Below, one piece after another: positions 1 through 7,687 of a stretch of 9,548 nucleotides of DNA (position 1 is its first letter; each line of letters starts with the position of its first letter). The stretch covers positions 1-9,548 of the forward strand of contig JAMOAC010000080.1 in NCBI GenBank assembly GCA_023621975.1. The letters are read 5' to 3'. The notes under the pieces are model-generated. The model searched no databases, was not told the DNA's origin, and was given only the letters and a program-made list of their open reading frames with translations. Source of the stretch: Bacillota bacterium. Lineage in GTDB: Bacteria > Bacillota_A > Clostridia > Acetivibrionales > DUMB01. A program made the position numbers and the translations under genes.

Positions 1-1047
1 GATTTTGTGGTAAAATGTGGCAGCAAAGTCAAGAAGCTCTCATATTATGACCTCTTTAGAGTACAAATGGATCAATACACTTTAAGCACGGTTATTACCG
101 GCTCGGTGGCAGAACAAAGCTTTACGGGCGCTATAAAATATGTAACTTCTGATGTAACTCCCACAGTTTATTTTGTAGAAGGGCATGACGAAAACGAAGT
201 GGATAATAACCTGACAACTTTAAAGAAATACCTTGAAATGAACAATTATGATGTAAAGACCATAAATCTTCTTTCTGTTGAAGCAATACCGGAAGATGCT
301 GAAATTGTGATGTTTGCTTCTCCGAAAAGTGACCTGTCAGAGGATGAAATGGTAAAGGTAAGGGATTATCTTGACAATGGCGGCAATGCGGTATTCCTTT
401 TTGATCCTCTCGAGACTGACCCGGATCTTGCCAACTTTGAGAAGGTACTGGCAGAATATAACATATCACTGAACTATGACAGGGTTAAAGAGAATGATGA
501 TTCAATGCATGTGCCCGGAAACCCTTATGATATAATTCTCACTGCCCAGAGGAACAATATTATACCGCAGGATTTTGTAGTTATTATGCCTAAATCAAGA
601 AGTATTAATGAACTCAAGAACGTAAAGGACTATATTACAGTAACGCCTCTTCTGAAGACCAGCGGGCAGGCTGTAGGAGAGATGATTGACAAGACAAGGG
701 GCGACGATTTGAACGGGCCTTTAAACATTGCAATTGCAGTTGAAGACAAAGGCGGAAAGGACGTTTCGAAAATTCTGGTATTTGGTAACTCCAGCTTTAT
801 TACGGATACTGCCATCCAGCAATACGGTGCATATTCCCAAAACAGCATGTACCTTTTCCTCATGTCATTGAACTGGATGCATGACGCACAGAATGATGTT
901 GTCATAGCGCCCAAGAGCTATGAAACTCCGATAATGCAAATTACTGCAAAGCAGTCCTTGTTAATGGGTATTGTCGTTATAGGTGTATTGCCTCTTATCG
1001 TCATTATTTCAGGCGTGGTTGTATATTTAAGGAGGAGACATCTATGA
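1..1047 (+). CDS. GldG-like ABC transporter accessory protein (5'-truncated)
   Basis: The reading frame is open from base 1, so the N-terminus lies outside the window; a GTG at 7 is internal to the conserved sequence and is not a credible start. The visible 348 residues match the extracytoplasmic GldG / ABC_transp_aux type. A 'VxFVEGHDENEV' segment near residue 55 is followed by an alpha/beta region with 'DYLDNGGNAVFLFDP' near residues 123-137, which in this family resembles a glutamine-amidotransferase-like fold without an obvious catalytic site. A C-terminal membrane helix (about residues 318-343) ends in a positive RRRH tail, so the bulk lies outside the membrane and the tail inside. Relatives are usually 450-500 residues, so roughly a quarter is missing. 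In known clusters it accompanies an ATPase and a permease, which would lie upstream here. The ribosome site for the next gene (AAGGAGG, 1029-1035) sits inside its last codons. The family assignment is good; the transported substrate is unknown. Confidence 0.82.
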   Translation, partial: DFVVKCGSKVKKLSYYDLFRVQMDQYTLSTVITGSVAEQSFTGAIKYVTSDVTPTVYFVEGHDENEVDNNLTTLKKYLEMNNYDVKTINLLSVEAIPEDAEIVMFASPKSDLSEDEMVKVRDYLDNGGNAVFLFDPLETDPDLANFEKVLAEYNISLNYDRVKENDDSMHVPGNPYDIILTAQRNNIIPQDFVVIMPKSRSINELKNVKDYITVTPLLKTSGQAVGEMIDKTRGDDLNGPLNIAIAVEDKGGKDVSKILVFGNSSFITDTAIQQYGAYSQNSMYLFLMSLNWMHDAQNDVVIAPKSYETPIMQITAKQSLLMGIVVIGVLPLIVIISGVVVYLRRRHL

Positions 1048-2414
1048 AGCTGTTCAGAAATGCCATTATCCTTGTGGTTATTCTGGGAATCCTCACTGGA
1101 GCATATATATTTATGAAAAACAGGAAAACTGGTGGAGATTCTCAGGATGAATCAAGTGATTCAATAAAGATTATTGACCTGGAATTGTCCAAAATAAAAG
1201 AGATTACTGCTGAAACGTCGGAGGGAGTATTCAAATTTGTAAAAAAAGATGATGAATGGACGATCGAATCTCCTGCAGGCCTGAAAGTAGATAAAAGCGA
1301 AATAAACAGCATTGCTACCAATGTATCTTCCCTAAGCTCCAATAAGCTGGTGGAAGAAAATCCTGCAGATTTGTCAGTATACGGTTTGGATAAGCCGGTA
1401 GTAGTAACTGTAAAAACAGAGGACGGAGTAACCGAAGTTATTGAAATTGGTAATGAAACACCGACACAAACAGGCTTCTACGCTAAGAAAAAAGATGACA
1501 ACAAGGTATATGTAATTGATTCATACACTGGAAAGAAGTTGAAAGTAACCAAAAACAATATAAGAGACAAGAAGCTGTTTGAAGTTGAGCAGGATGATAT
1601 TACAGAGCTGGCAATGGAGAGAAACGGGGAGAAAATTTTCTCGGCTAAGAAATCGGGGGATACTGAATGGTTGCTGACTTACCCGATAGATGCTGCGGCG
1701 CAGTATACCGCAATGGGACCGATGATAGAAGCAATAACAAATGCAAAAGTTGAAGAATTTATTGAGGAAAATGTAACAGACTTAGGCAAATACGGGCTCA
1801 ACAATCCCCGTTATGTGCTGGAGTTTGAAGCTTCCGGCAAAAAGACAAGGCTGCTTATGGGAAGTGATAAGGAAAAAGGGACTAAAGCCTATGCAATGTT
1901 GGACGGAAGCAACGAGGTATTCACTATAAGTCTGAGTTCATTCAACTTCCTTGACAAACCGTTTAAGGAAATAGTCGACAGCTTTGCCCACATAGTAAGC
2001 ATATGGGAAGTTTCAAAAGTGGAAGTTGAAATGGACGGCCAGAAAGTGGTATGTGATATCGACGCGACACAGGAAGGGGATAATGACAAGTTTACAGTGA
2101 ACGGAAAAGATGCATCCATGGAGGATGAAAGCGGCAGCCAGCCATTCAGGAAGTATTATCAGGCATTGATAGGCATTACCCTGTACGATATCGAATTAGA
2201 TGCACAGCCGGCCGGTGAACCCGATGTAACCATAACTTATCATCAAAAAATTGACCCCAAGCTTGTGAAAATTGAGCTTGTTCCGAAGAACGACAGGTTC
2301 TACTACGTTATAAAGAATGGCAAATATACCGGCATGGTAGTTGACAAAGTGAAAATTGACGACATAAGGACTGCATATAAAAATCTTGTTGATGTTATGG
2401 AAAAGAATAATTAG
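1044..2414 (+). CDS. DUF4340 domain-containing membrane-anchored protein
   Basis: This 456-residue protein has one N-terminal hydrophobic helix (about residues 5-24) and a Lys/Arg stretch (25-28), with a large hydrophilic remainder predicted to be outside the membrane. The body looks like three related units. Unit 1 (about 44-175) carries 'EENPADLSVYGLDKP' and unit 2 (about 178-310) carries 'EENVTDLGKYGLNNP'; both continue into a beta-rich stretch ending in a 'VYVIDS' or 'VFTISL' strand. Unit 3 (about 312-450) is more diverged but ends in a similar 'RFYYVIKNGKYTGMVVDK' stretch. DUF4340 proteins are typically encoded beside GldG-like genes and are thought to be accessory parts of those ABC systems; the molecular role is not known. 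The start is ATG at 1044, overlapping the upstream stop as ATGA, with AAGGAGG eight bases upstream, so the two genes are almost certainly translationally coupled. The stop is TAG at 2412-2414. Confidence 0.85.
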   Translation: MKLFRNAIILVVILGILTGAYIFMKNRKTGGDSQDESSDSIKIIDLELSKIKEITAETSEGVFKFVKKDDEWTIESPAGLKVDKSEINSIATNVSSLSSNKLVEENPADLSVYGLDKPVVVTVKTEDGVTEVIEIGNETPTQTGFYAKKKDDNKVYVIDSYTGKKLKVTKNNIRDKKLFEVEQDDITELAMERNGEKIFSAKKSGDTEWLLTYPIDAAAQYTAMGPMIEAITNAKVEEFIEENVTDLGKYGLNNPRYVLEFEASGKKTRLLMGSDKEKGTKAYAMLDGSNEVFTISLSSFNFLDKPFKEIVDSFAHIVSIWEVSKVEVEMDGQKVVCDIDATQEGDNDKFTVNGKDASMEDESGSQPFRKYYQALIGITLYDIELDAQPAGEPDVTITYHQKIDPKLVKIELVPKNDRFYYVIKNGKYTGMVVDKVKIDDIRTAYKNLVDVMEKNN

Positions 2415-2593
2415 TGTGGCGTTCTTAAGTCTGACAGATGGCAGGTAACGGAATTGAAGGGTAAAAGCAAGAGGACGGTTTTTCAAAAGGCAGGGGACGG
2501 CTTTTCTGTTTGAGTTGCAGGCAGAGGGGCTGTCCCCTTTTTGCCCTTGCTTCTTGCCACACTTTTTGTGACATAGAACCATCTCCTGTCACA
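2413..2593. repeat. Nested inverted-repeat element, MITE/REP-like, degenerate
   Basis: Several inverted repeats are packed between the DUF4340 gene and ykvI. AGTGTGGC (2413-2420) is the exact reverse complement of GCCACACT (2556-2563). AGGGGACGGC (2492-2501) pairs with GCTGTCCCCT (2529-2538) over ten positions with one G-U. TGTGACA (2567-2573) is the exact reverse complement of TGTCACA (2587-2593). The GGACGG motif also occurs at 2473-2478. The right-hand part, TGTGACA-tAGAACC-aTCtCC-TGTCACA, resembles a GGGGACGGTTCTTTTGTCACA-type repeat that I recall as scattered through clostridial genomes; that resemblance is from memory. No open reading frame worth calling lies in it, and no clear target-site duplication was found. 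Confidence 0.5.
2523..2542 (+). terminator. Intrinsic terminator after the gldG-like/DUF4340 pair
   Basis: AGGGG (2525-2529) pairs with CCCCT (2534-2538) around a four-base CTGT loop. The stem can be extended outward by a G-U and an A-U pair and runs directly into five T residues (2538-2542). This is a compact rho-independent terminator located about 110 bases after the DUF4340 stop. The right arm can instead pair with AGGGGACGGC at 2492-2501, a longer ten-pair stem, so two mutually exclusive folds are possible. Confidence 0.6.
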
Positions 2594-2621
2594 TATGCAT
2601 AGAATTAGATATCACTGAATT

Positions 2622-2628
2622 CAGGGAG
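2622..2628 (+). promoter_or_regulatory. Ribosome binding site choosing the ykvI start
   Basis: CAGGGAG directly abuts a TTG at 2629 but lies nine bases upstream of an in-frame GTG at 2638. Normal spacing therefore favours GTG 2638 as the initiation codon and makes the TTG unlikely. Confidence 0.55.
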
Positions 2629-2637
2629 TTGCATCGG

Positions 2638-3702
2638 GTGAGGGGAGAATTCAAAAATGCCGTCAGGATTGCCTGTATATACGTATCATCGGTAGTTGGA
2701 GCAGGATTTGCATCAGGACAGGAAATTATCAAGTTTTTTACAACGTATTATGAGGGCGGATTTTACGGGATAATTCTGGCGGGAGTTATTTTTGCCGCAG
2801 TAGGAGGAATTGTACTTGACAGGGTTTATAGCGAAGGAATAGGAAACTATGATGAATTTGTATATCCCACCTTCGGCAGGCTTGCGGGATGGATTGTGAA
2901 CATTGTAGTTACTTTGTTCATGCTGGCCCTTTTTAGCATAATGGTTGCAGGGATGGGTAGCATTTTGCACGATAAGCTGGCTTTATCATACAGGTTATCG
3001 GTCATATTAATGGCCTGCATCTGCATGTTTGTAATTCTAGGAGATATACGCAGGGTAACTTCCGTAAGTTCGGTTGTTACACCTGTGCTAATCCTGGGCA
3101 TTATATTTATAGGCTTATATATCATTGTATTTAAGGATATATCAGTGTTTAATATAATCAGCCTGTTAAGGAATAAATCAGATAACTGGTTTGTATCGTC
3201 ACTTCTTTACGTCAGCTATAACAGCATACTTTCGGTGATTGTATTGTGTAATCTCCTTCCTTACCTGAAAAGCAGAAGATCGGCTGCATGGGGCGGTATA
3301 CTTGGGGGATTCATACTATGCCTCATTACGCTCATACTTAATACTACAATAAATTTGTTTTATCCCAGGTTCACAAAAGGTGAAATACCAATGCTTGATA
3401 TAGTTGAAAGATATAGCAGTGTGCTCAGTCATATCTATACAGCCGTTCTCTGGCTGGCAATGCTTGTATCTGCTGTGAATTCAGGCTTTTGCCTTGTTGA
3501 ACGGATTAGCAGCAGAACTGGCATAAATATGAAACTGATAACGGTTATTATATGTATTTTGGTGATTCCGCTGTCATTTGTGGGTTTTTCAGGCCTTATA
3601 TCATCCATTTATCCGATGTTCGGATATGTAGGGCTTTTTATGCTGACCGTTATTATATTTCACCGGGCAAAGGAAATTTTCCGAAAGGTAAAGGGGAATT
3701 GA
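2638..3702 (+). CDS. YkvI-family multi-pass membrane protein
   Basis: The protein is 354 residues from GTG 2638 and almost entirely hydrophobic, with about ten predicted membrane helices. The N-terminal helix contains 'VVGAGFASGQEI' (residues 19-30), the hallmark of the YkvI family (COG3949). This family is related to the LeuT/APC-type transporters, where the broken first helix with small residues lines the substrate site. Other helices lie roughly at 44-65, 83-107, 118-134, 144-164, 183-210, 215-240, 263-288 and two near the C-terminus, which ends in a basic 'RAKEIFRKVKGN' tail. The substrate is not known for the family, so transport is inferred from fold only. The longer reading from TTG 2629 adds just three residues and would leave no spacing to the ribosome site. 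The gene sits alone between a terminator and a promoter; no convincing promoter of its own was recognised in 2543-2637. Confidence 0.85.
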   Translation: MRGEFKNAVRIACIYVSSVVGAGFASGQEIIKFFTTYYEGGFYGIILAGVIFAAVGGIVLDRVYSEGIGNYDEFVYPTFGRLAGWIVNIVVTLFMLALFSIMVAGMGSILHDKLALSYRLSVILMACICMFVILGDIRRVTSVSSVVTPVLILGIIFIGLYIIVFKDISVFNIISLLRNKSDNWFVSSLLYVSYNSILSVIVLCNLLPYLKSRRSAAWGGILGGFILCLITLILNTTINLFYPRFTKGEIPMLDIVERYSSVLSHIYTAVLWLAMLVSAVNSGFCLVERISSRTGINMKLITVIICILVIPLSFVGFSGLISSIYPMFGYVGLFMLTVIIFHRAKEIFRKVKGN

Positions 3703-3729
3703 CAGGTGTAAAAATTTCCTGCATATGAT
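3699..3729 (+). promoter_or_regulatory. Candidate sigma-A promoter for the DUF5711-like/cvpA pair
   Basis: A perfect TTGACA (-35) at 3699-3704 overlaps the ykvI stop codon (TGA 3700-3702). It is followed after 19 bases by TATGAT (-10) at 3724-3729. The spacer is longer than the preferred 17, which weakens the call. Initiation would be near 3736, giving a leader of about 40 bases to the next start codon. Confidence 0.5.
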
Positions 3730-3778
3730 AAAATAGAAAAAGATAAGAAACAGAAGATAAAAGTGCACGGGGTGGAGA

Positions 3779-4993
3779 TTGGTGGAGGTTCCCGAATACA
3801 ATAATAAAACAGAACGAAGCGGCGGTATAGTCAGCATAATTTCATTTTTTCTCCTTTTAATACTGGTTATAGGACTTTCCCTGTATGTTTACCTGCAGAG
3901 CAAAGGAATAGATATTACGGAAACCGGTATAAAAAATGTGTTTAACAGTATTATTGGATCACGTATTAAATCTGATGAAGACACAAAATCCGTTGTTTTG
4001 GAATATGACGTCAAGGGCCGCCCGGCTTTCTGCGCTTACGGCAATACCTTAATAAAATGTACGGGAGACCATGTTATTGGCCTTGACACGAACGGCAGGG
4101 AAATGTGGTCCGTCCCCGTTAGTGTAACCGACCCTCTTTTGAAAACAAACGGAAGCGAACTACTTGTAACGGGCATTGGCAGCAAGGAAGTATATGTAAT
4201 TAAAGGGGAAAGCATTAAGTGGTCTGCAAAATTCGAGGAAAACATATTAAATGCCCATATAAGCAAAGACGGTTACGTTACAGTGGTTAGTGAAGCCAAA
4301 GGCTACAAGGGGCAGGTAAGGGTTTTTGACCCTGTGGGGATTGAAATGTTTAAACGCTTTGTTGCCGAGAACTTTGTATTAACCGCTGAGGTCTCACCGT
4401 CAGGAAACCAATTCCTGATAAATTATATAGATGCTTCCGGAATTGAAGCTGTTTCACATATTGATTTTTTTAATATAAATGAGATTATGAACGGGCAAAA
4501 AAAACCTGTCGCCGGAATAGTACTTAATGAGAAGGACATTTTCCCGTTTATCTGGCAGCTGGATGATGATTCTTTTTTTACAGTAGGCAGCTCAACGGTT
4601 GCTTATTTTGACAGGGAAAGGGATAAAAAATGGTCTGCACAATATGGTAAGATATACAGCTCGGGTGTAGTCCGGAATAAATACCTGGCTGTTGCGGCTG
4701 TAGAGTCGGGAAGCCGGAAGGTTTCTGACTTAAAAATAAGCATATTGAACACGCGTGGAGATGAAATTGCGTCATATCCGGTTGAGGAAGAAGTAAAAAA
4801 CATTCAGGTGCATGATGACATTATTGCTGTGAATACAGGCAGGGAAGTGCATGTTATTAATGATAAGGGCGAGCTTATAGGCAAGTATCCGTTTAAGGCA
4901 GACGTGATTAATGTACATTTTTTAAATCGGCTTAAGGCAGCTGTAGTAACTAAAACCAGCGTTGAGATTATAACATTGTCGGGTATTTTCTAA
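3779..4993 (+). CDS. DUF5711-like single-pass protein with beta-propeller-like repeats
   Basis: This 404-residue protein has a short hydrophilic N-terminus, one membrane helix (about residues 17-38) and a large domain predicted to be extracytoplasmic. The domain shows repeated beta-strand patterns such as 'VIGLDTNGREMWSVPV' (99-114), 'VYVIKGESIKWSAKF' (138-152), 'VAYFDRERDKKWSAQY' (274-289) and 'VHVINDKGELIGKYPF' (357-372). These resemble PQQ/WD-type propeller blades, in which a strand with Asp and Gly is followed by Trp. The closest family I recognise is DUF5711, of unknown function, often encoded just before cvpA in clostridia; both statements are from memory. No catalytic motif is visible. 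The start is uncertain: TTG 3779 and GTG 3782 are adjacent and in frame, and the purine-rich GGGGTGGAGA at 3769-3778 is close to both, with slightly better spacing to the GTG. There is no ATG before the membrane helix. Confidence 0.72.
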   Translation: MVEVPEYNNKTERSGGIVSIISFFLLLILVIGLSLYVYLQSKGIDITETGIKNVFNSIIGSRIKSDEDTKSVVLEYDVKGRPAFCAYGNTLIKCTGDHVIGLDTNGREMWSVPVSVTDPLLKTNGSELLVTGIGSKEVYVIKGESIKWSAKFEENILNAHISKDGYVTVVSEAKGYKGQVRVFDPVGIEMFKRFVAENFVLTAEVSPSGNQFLINYIDASGIEAVSHIDFFNINEIMNGQKKPVAGIVLNEKDIFPFIWQLDDDSFFTVGSSTVAYFDRERDKKWSAQYGKIYSSGVVRNKYLAVAAVESGSRKVSDLKISILNTRGDEIASYPVEEEVKNIQVHDDIIAVNTGREVHVINDKGELIGKYPFKADVINVHFLNRLKAAVVTKTSVEIITLSGIF

Positions 4994-5047
4994 AAAGGTG
5001 CCTGATTATATCTGGATTATTACGCTTGAGAAACAAGGGGGAGTAAA

Positions 5048-5746
5048 ATGAACTGGACTGATATTGCAGTTATTGCAATTATAGTTATTTTTGGGGTAAT
5101 CGGAATGAAGACCGGTTTTGTTCTTTCTGTTTTCAGGCTTGTTTCGTATTTTGTGTCTATATTCATATCATTGAAGATTTATCCGAGCGTTGCGCAGATC
5201 CTTGCAAAAACCGGTATGGCTTCCAGGATACAGGTTGCAGTAGCAAAAAACCTTTTGCTTCAGAGCGATGCAATTACAACCGGGGTTGACAGTCAGGTGA
5301 AAGAAACGGCGGCTCAGGCAGTCATAGATAACCTAAAGCTTCCTGGTTTTGTAAAACAATCCATAAGCAATTCTGTACCAAATGTATCCCAGGTACTTCC
5401 TGTTGACAAGGTGGTTGAAGCTATAAGCGGACAGATAACCTGGATTGTTTTACAAATAATAGCCCTGATACTTGTCTGTATAATTGTCAGGATAGCTCTG
5501 GTGTTTTTAAAGGCTGTGCTTCGCGGTATAACCAAACTTCCTTTGTTCAAGCAGCTTGATAAATTAGGAGGCTTTGCTCTGGGGGCTGTTGAAGGCTTGA
5601 TGACAATATATGTGGTATTTGCAGTCCTGATGCTCTTTAGTTCGAATCCCAGGCTGGCAAATCTTTTTGCCAGTATTGACAGTTCCGTTATAGCCAGGTT
5701 TTTCTATCAAAATAACTTTATTATCAATTTCATGTTCCCTAAATAG
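5048..5746 (+). CDS. CvpA family membrane protein
   Basis: The protein is 232 residues. ATG 5048 is preceded by GGGGGAG at 5038-5044. It starts with the typical 'MNWTDIAVIAIIVIFGVIGMKTGFVLSVFRL' pattern, written here across residues 1-31 in two membrane helices (about 5-20 and 26-45). A mostly hydrophilic amphipathic segment (50-125) follows, then two more helices (about 130-155 and 174-198). The fourth helix begins with 'LDKLGGFALGAVEGL' (169-184), the conserved CvpA signature. CvpA was first linked to colicin V production in Escherichia coli, and homologues have been linked to envelope stress tolerance; the biochemical role is unresolved. The 54-base gap from the upstream gene contains no recognisable promoter or terminator, so the two are probably co-transcribed. 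The family call is confident; the function is not. Confidence 0.86.
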   Translation: MNWTDIAVIAIIVIFGVIGMKTGFVLSVFRLVSYFVSIFISLKIYPSVAQILAKTGMASRIQVAVAKNLLLQSDAITTGVDSQVKETAAQAVIDNLKLPGFVKQSISNSVPNVSQVLPVDKVVEAISGQITWIVLQIIALILVCIIVRIALVFLKAVLRGITKLPLFKQLDKLGGFALGAVEGLMTIYVVFAVLMLFSSNPRLANLFASIDSSVIARFFYQNNFIINFMFPK

Positions 5747-5894
5747 TTTATATGGCCCTTTACCGTTTTAATGCGAATAATTCAGTGTTTTCAGATACCT
5801 TTCCAGTAAATTTTTTATGCGTTTTTGAATGTTAATGAAAATTATCCTTGCAAACTTTTTTATTTAATGAATATTTGCTTTTTATTATGGACAC

Positions 5895-5924
5895 TGGACA
5901 TTTAACAAAATTACATAGTAAAAT
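5895..5924 (+). promoter_or_regulatory. Candidate sigma-A promoter for ilvD-ilvB
   Basis: TGGACA (5895-5900) matches five of six -35 positions. TAAAAT (5919-5924) matches five of six -10 positions, with an 18-base spacer. Transcription would start near 5931, giving a leader of about 90 bases before the ilvD ATG. The rest of the spacer from 5747 to 5894 is AT-rich, and I see neither a gene nor a clear terminator for cvpA in it. Confidence 0.55.
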
Positions 5925-5937
5925 AAAAACAAATAAC

Positions 5938-5963
5938 AGCCGGGTGATCCCGGCTTTAATTTT
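5938..5963 (+). terminator. GC-rich hairpin in the ilvD leader (terminator or 5' stem)
   Basis: AGCCGGG (5938-5944) and CCCGGCT (5949-5955) form a perfect seven-pair stem with a TGAT loop, followed by the T-rich but interrupted TTAATTTT. The shape fits a rho-independent terminator, either ending the cvpA transcript or acting prematurely on ilvD. If the promoter just upstream is real, the stem begins only a few bases into the ilvD mRNA, which would instead suggest a 5' protective hairpin. No T-box consensus (a TGGTACCGCG-like box) is present in the leader. Confidence 0.5.
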
Positions 5964-6010
5964 AAATTGTGCTGGAAGTATATCGGTAATTTTAAGTGGT
6001 ATTGGAAAGT

Positions 6011-6016
6011 GAGGGA
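6011..6016 (+). promoter_or_regulatory. Ribosome binding site deciding the ilvD start
   Basis: GAGGGA ends six bases before ATG 6023. The open frame continues upstream to a GTG at 5996, but that would place the ribosome site inside the gene and add nine residues (MVLESEGYV) not expected ahead of the conserved MRSD start of IlvD proteins. Confidence 0.75.
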
Positions 6017-6022
6017 TATGTT

Positions 6023-7687
6023 ATGAGAAGTGACGCAGTAAAGAAAGGAATAGAAAGGGCGCCTCACAGATCACTTTTCAAGGCAATGGGTTATACCGAC
6101 GAGGAATTGGAAAGGCCCCTGATAGGCGTTATAAATTCAAAAAGCGAAATCATACCTGGACATATACATCTTGATAAGATAGCGGAAGCTGTTAAGGCAG
6201 GCATAAGAATTGCAGGAGGTACTCCTGTGGAATTTGGCTCCATAGGGGTATGCGACGGCATTGCCATGGGGCATATGGGCATGAAATATTCCCTTCCTAC
6301 AAGAGAGCTGATTGCAGACTGTTGCGAAGCCATGGGGCTTGCACACAGTTTTGACGGCTTGGTTTTTATACCCAACTGCGACAAGATAGTTCCCGGAATG
6401 CTTATGGCCGCCGCAAGAATAAACGTTCCGTCAATTGTAATCAGCGGAGGTCCGATGCTTTCAATAAGGAGGAACGGAGAGCAACTTGACTTGAACAGTG
6501 TTTTTGAAGCTGTAGGATCATATAAGGCGGGCACAATTACAGAAGATGAAATGAAAGAATATGAAGACTTTGCCTGTCCCGGATGCGGTTCGTGTTCCGG
6601 TATGTTTACCGCCAATTCAATGAACTGCCTTACGGAAGTGCTTGGCCTTGGCTTGCCCGGAAACGGAACCGTTCCGGCAGTATATGCGGAAAGGATAAGG
6701 CTGGCAAAGCAGGCGGGCATGAAAATAGTGGAGCTTGTGGAGAAGGACATCAAACCTTCCGATATCCTTGTTCCCGAAGCTTTTGAAAATGCCCTGGCGG
6801 TGGATATGGCACTTGGTTGTTCCACCAATTCCCTATTGCACCTGCCTGCAATTGCACATGAAGTTGGGATTGAGATAAACCTGGACATTGTTAATGAAAT
6901 CAGCAGCCGTGTGCCGAATCTCTGCAGGCTTGCACCTGCAGGACCCCATCATGTGCAGGATTTATATGATGCAGGCGGGGTACAGGCAGTAATGAAAGAG
7001 CTGTCCAAAAAGGATCTGTTGCACCTGGATTTACTTACTGTTACGGGAAAGACAATCAGGGAGAATATAGAGAAAGCATATGTCAAGGACAATACGGTGA
7101 TAAGGGATATTGAAAATCCTTATAGTCCGACAGGAGGACTGGCAGTATTAAGGGGAAATATTGCCCCTGACGGAGCTGTTGTCAAGCGTTCCGCAGTAGC
7201 AGAGGAGATGCTTGTCCACAGAGGGCCTGCAAGAGTTTTTGACTCTGAAGAATCAGCTATAGCTGCGATTTACGGCGGAAAAATTAACAAAGGTGATGTA
7301 GTCATAATCAGGTACGAAGGTCCAAAAGGCGGACCGGGCATGAGAGAGATGCTTTTACCAACATCGGCAATAGCCGGTATGGGGCTTGACAAGGACGTTG
7401 CGTTGATAACCGACGGACGCTTTTCAGGCGCTTCCAGGGGGGCATCCATAGGGCATGTATCTCCTGAAGCAATGGAAGGAGGCCCAATTGCCGCTGTAAG
7501 GGAAGGAGATATAATTAGCATTGATATACCCAATGGGCGTCTGAATGTAGAATTACCTGATGAAGAAATTAAGGCAAGAATGAAAGAATGGAAAGCTCCT
7601 GAACCCAGAATAACAAGGGGATATCTTGGCCGTTATGCCAGAATGGTCACTTCAGCAAGTAAGGGAGCAGTACTGCAGTATAGATGA
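6023..7687 (+). CDS. ilvD: Dihydroxy-acid dehydratase
   Basis: IlvD removes water from 2,3-dihydroxy-isovalerate or 2,3-dihydroxy-3-methylvalerate to give the keto acids that precede valine/leucine and isoleucine. It is a cytoplasmic Fe-S enzyme. At 554 residues it is full length. It opens with '[21 protein letters not shown]' split over residues 1-21 and carries every expected motif: '[10 protein letters not shown]' (75-84), '[10 protein letters not shown]' (117-126), '[18 protein letters not shown]' (185-202), '[10 protein letters not shown]' (431-440) and '[10 protein letters not shown]' (464-473). By position against the family, D78, D120, K121 (usually carbamylated) and E442 bind Mg, C119 and C191 bind the cluster, and S468 is the catalytic base. 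C77 replaces the Asp seen in B. subtilis and E. coli ('VDDGIAMGH'), a variant I recall from archaeal and some clostridial enzymes. The ribosome site GAGGGA fixes ATG 6023 as start. The next gene, for the acetolactate synthase large subunit, follows after 95 bases, consistent with one operon. As an Fe-S enzyme it may be oxygen-sensitive. Confidence 0.97.
   Translation: MRSDAVKKGIERAPHRSLFKAMGYTDEELERPLIGVINSKSEIIPGHIHLDKIAEAVKAGIRIAGGTPVEFGSIGVCDGIAMGHMGMKYSLPTRELIADCCEAMGLAHSFDGLVFIPNCDKIVPGMLMAAARINVPSIVISGGPMLSIRRNGEQLDLNSVFEAVGSYKAGTITEDEMKEYEDFACPGCGSCSGMFTANSMNCLTEVLGLGLPGNGTVPAVYAERIRLAKQAGMKIVELVEKDIKPSDILVPEAFENALAVDMALGCSTNSLLHLPAIAHEVGIEINLDIVNEISSRVPNLCRLAPAGPHHVQDLYDAGGVQAVMKELSKKDLLHLDLLTVTGKTIRENIEKAYVKDNTVIRDIENPYSPTGGLAVLRGNIAPDGAVVKRSAVAEEMLVHRGPARVFDSEESAIAAIYGGKINKGDVVIIRYEGPKGGPGMREMLLPTSAIAGMGLDKDVALITDGRFSGASRGASIGHVSPEAMEGGPIAAVREGDIISIDIPNGRLNVELPDEEIKARMKEWKAPEPRITRGYLGRYARMVTSASKGAVLQYR

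Noticed and set aside
2196..2582. Minus-strand open frame of 128 codons covering the DUF4340 3' end and the spacer
   Set aside because: It overlaps a well-supported gene and runs through the inverted repeats; the translation shows no recognisable domain and no convincing ribosome site was seen.
2657..2695. Short frame from ATG 2657 with a purine-rich tract upstream
   Set aside because: It is out of frame with the conserved YkvI sequence, encodes only about a dozen residues, and overlaps the real gene.
5829..5867. Tiny reading frame MLMKIILANFFI, rich in Leu/Ile, as a possible ilv leader peptide
   Set aside because: There is no ribosome binding site, it lies upstream of the best ilvD promoter, and AT-rich DNA yields Ile/Leu/Phe codons by chance.
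5887..6012. 41-codon frame across the ilvD hairpin whose second half is rich in Val/Ile/Leu
   Set aside because: It has no ribosome binding site, its ATG is upstream of the predicted transcription start, and the frame shows no other coding signal.
5747..6022. T-box riboswitch in the ilvD leader
   Set aside because: No T-box consensus, specifier stem or antiterminator arm was found, and the leader from the predicted start is far too short.
6091..6888. Minus-strand open frame of 265 codons opposite ilvD
   Set aside because: It is a shadow of ilvD's codon bias; its composition is Ser/Pro/Ile-rich and it has no domain signature.
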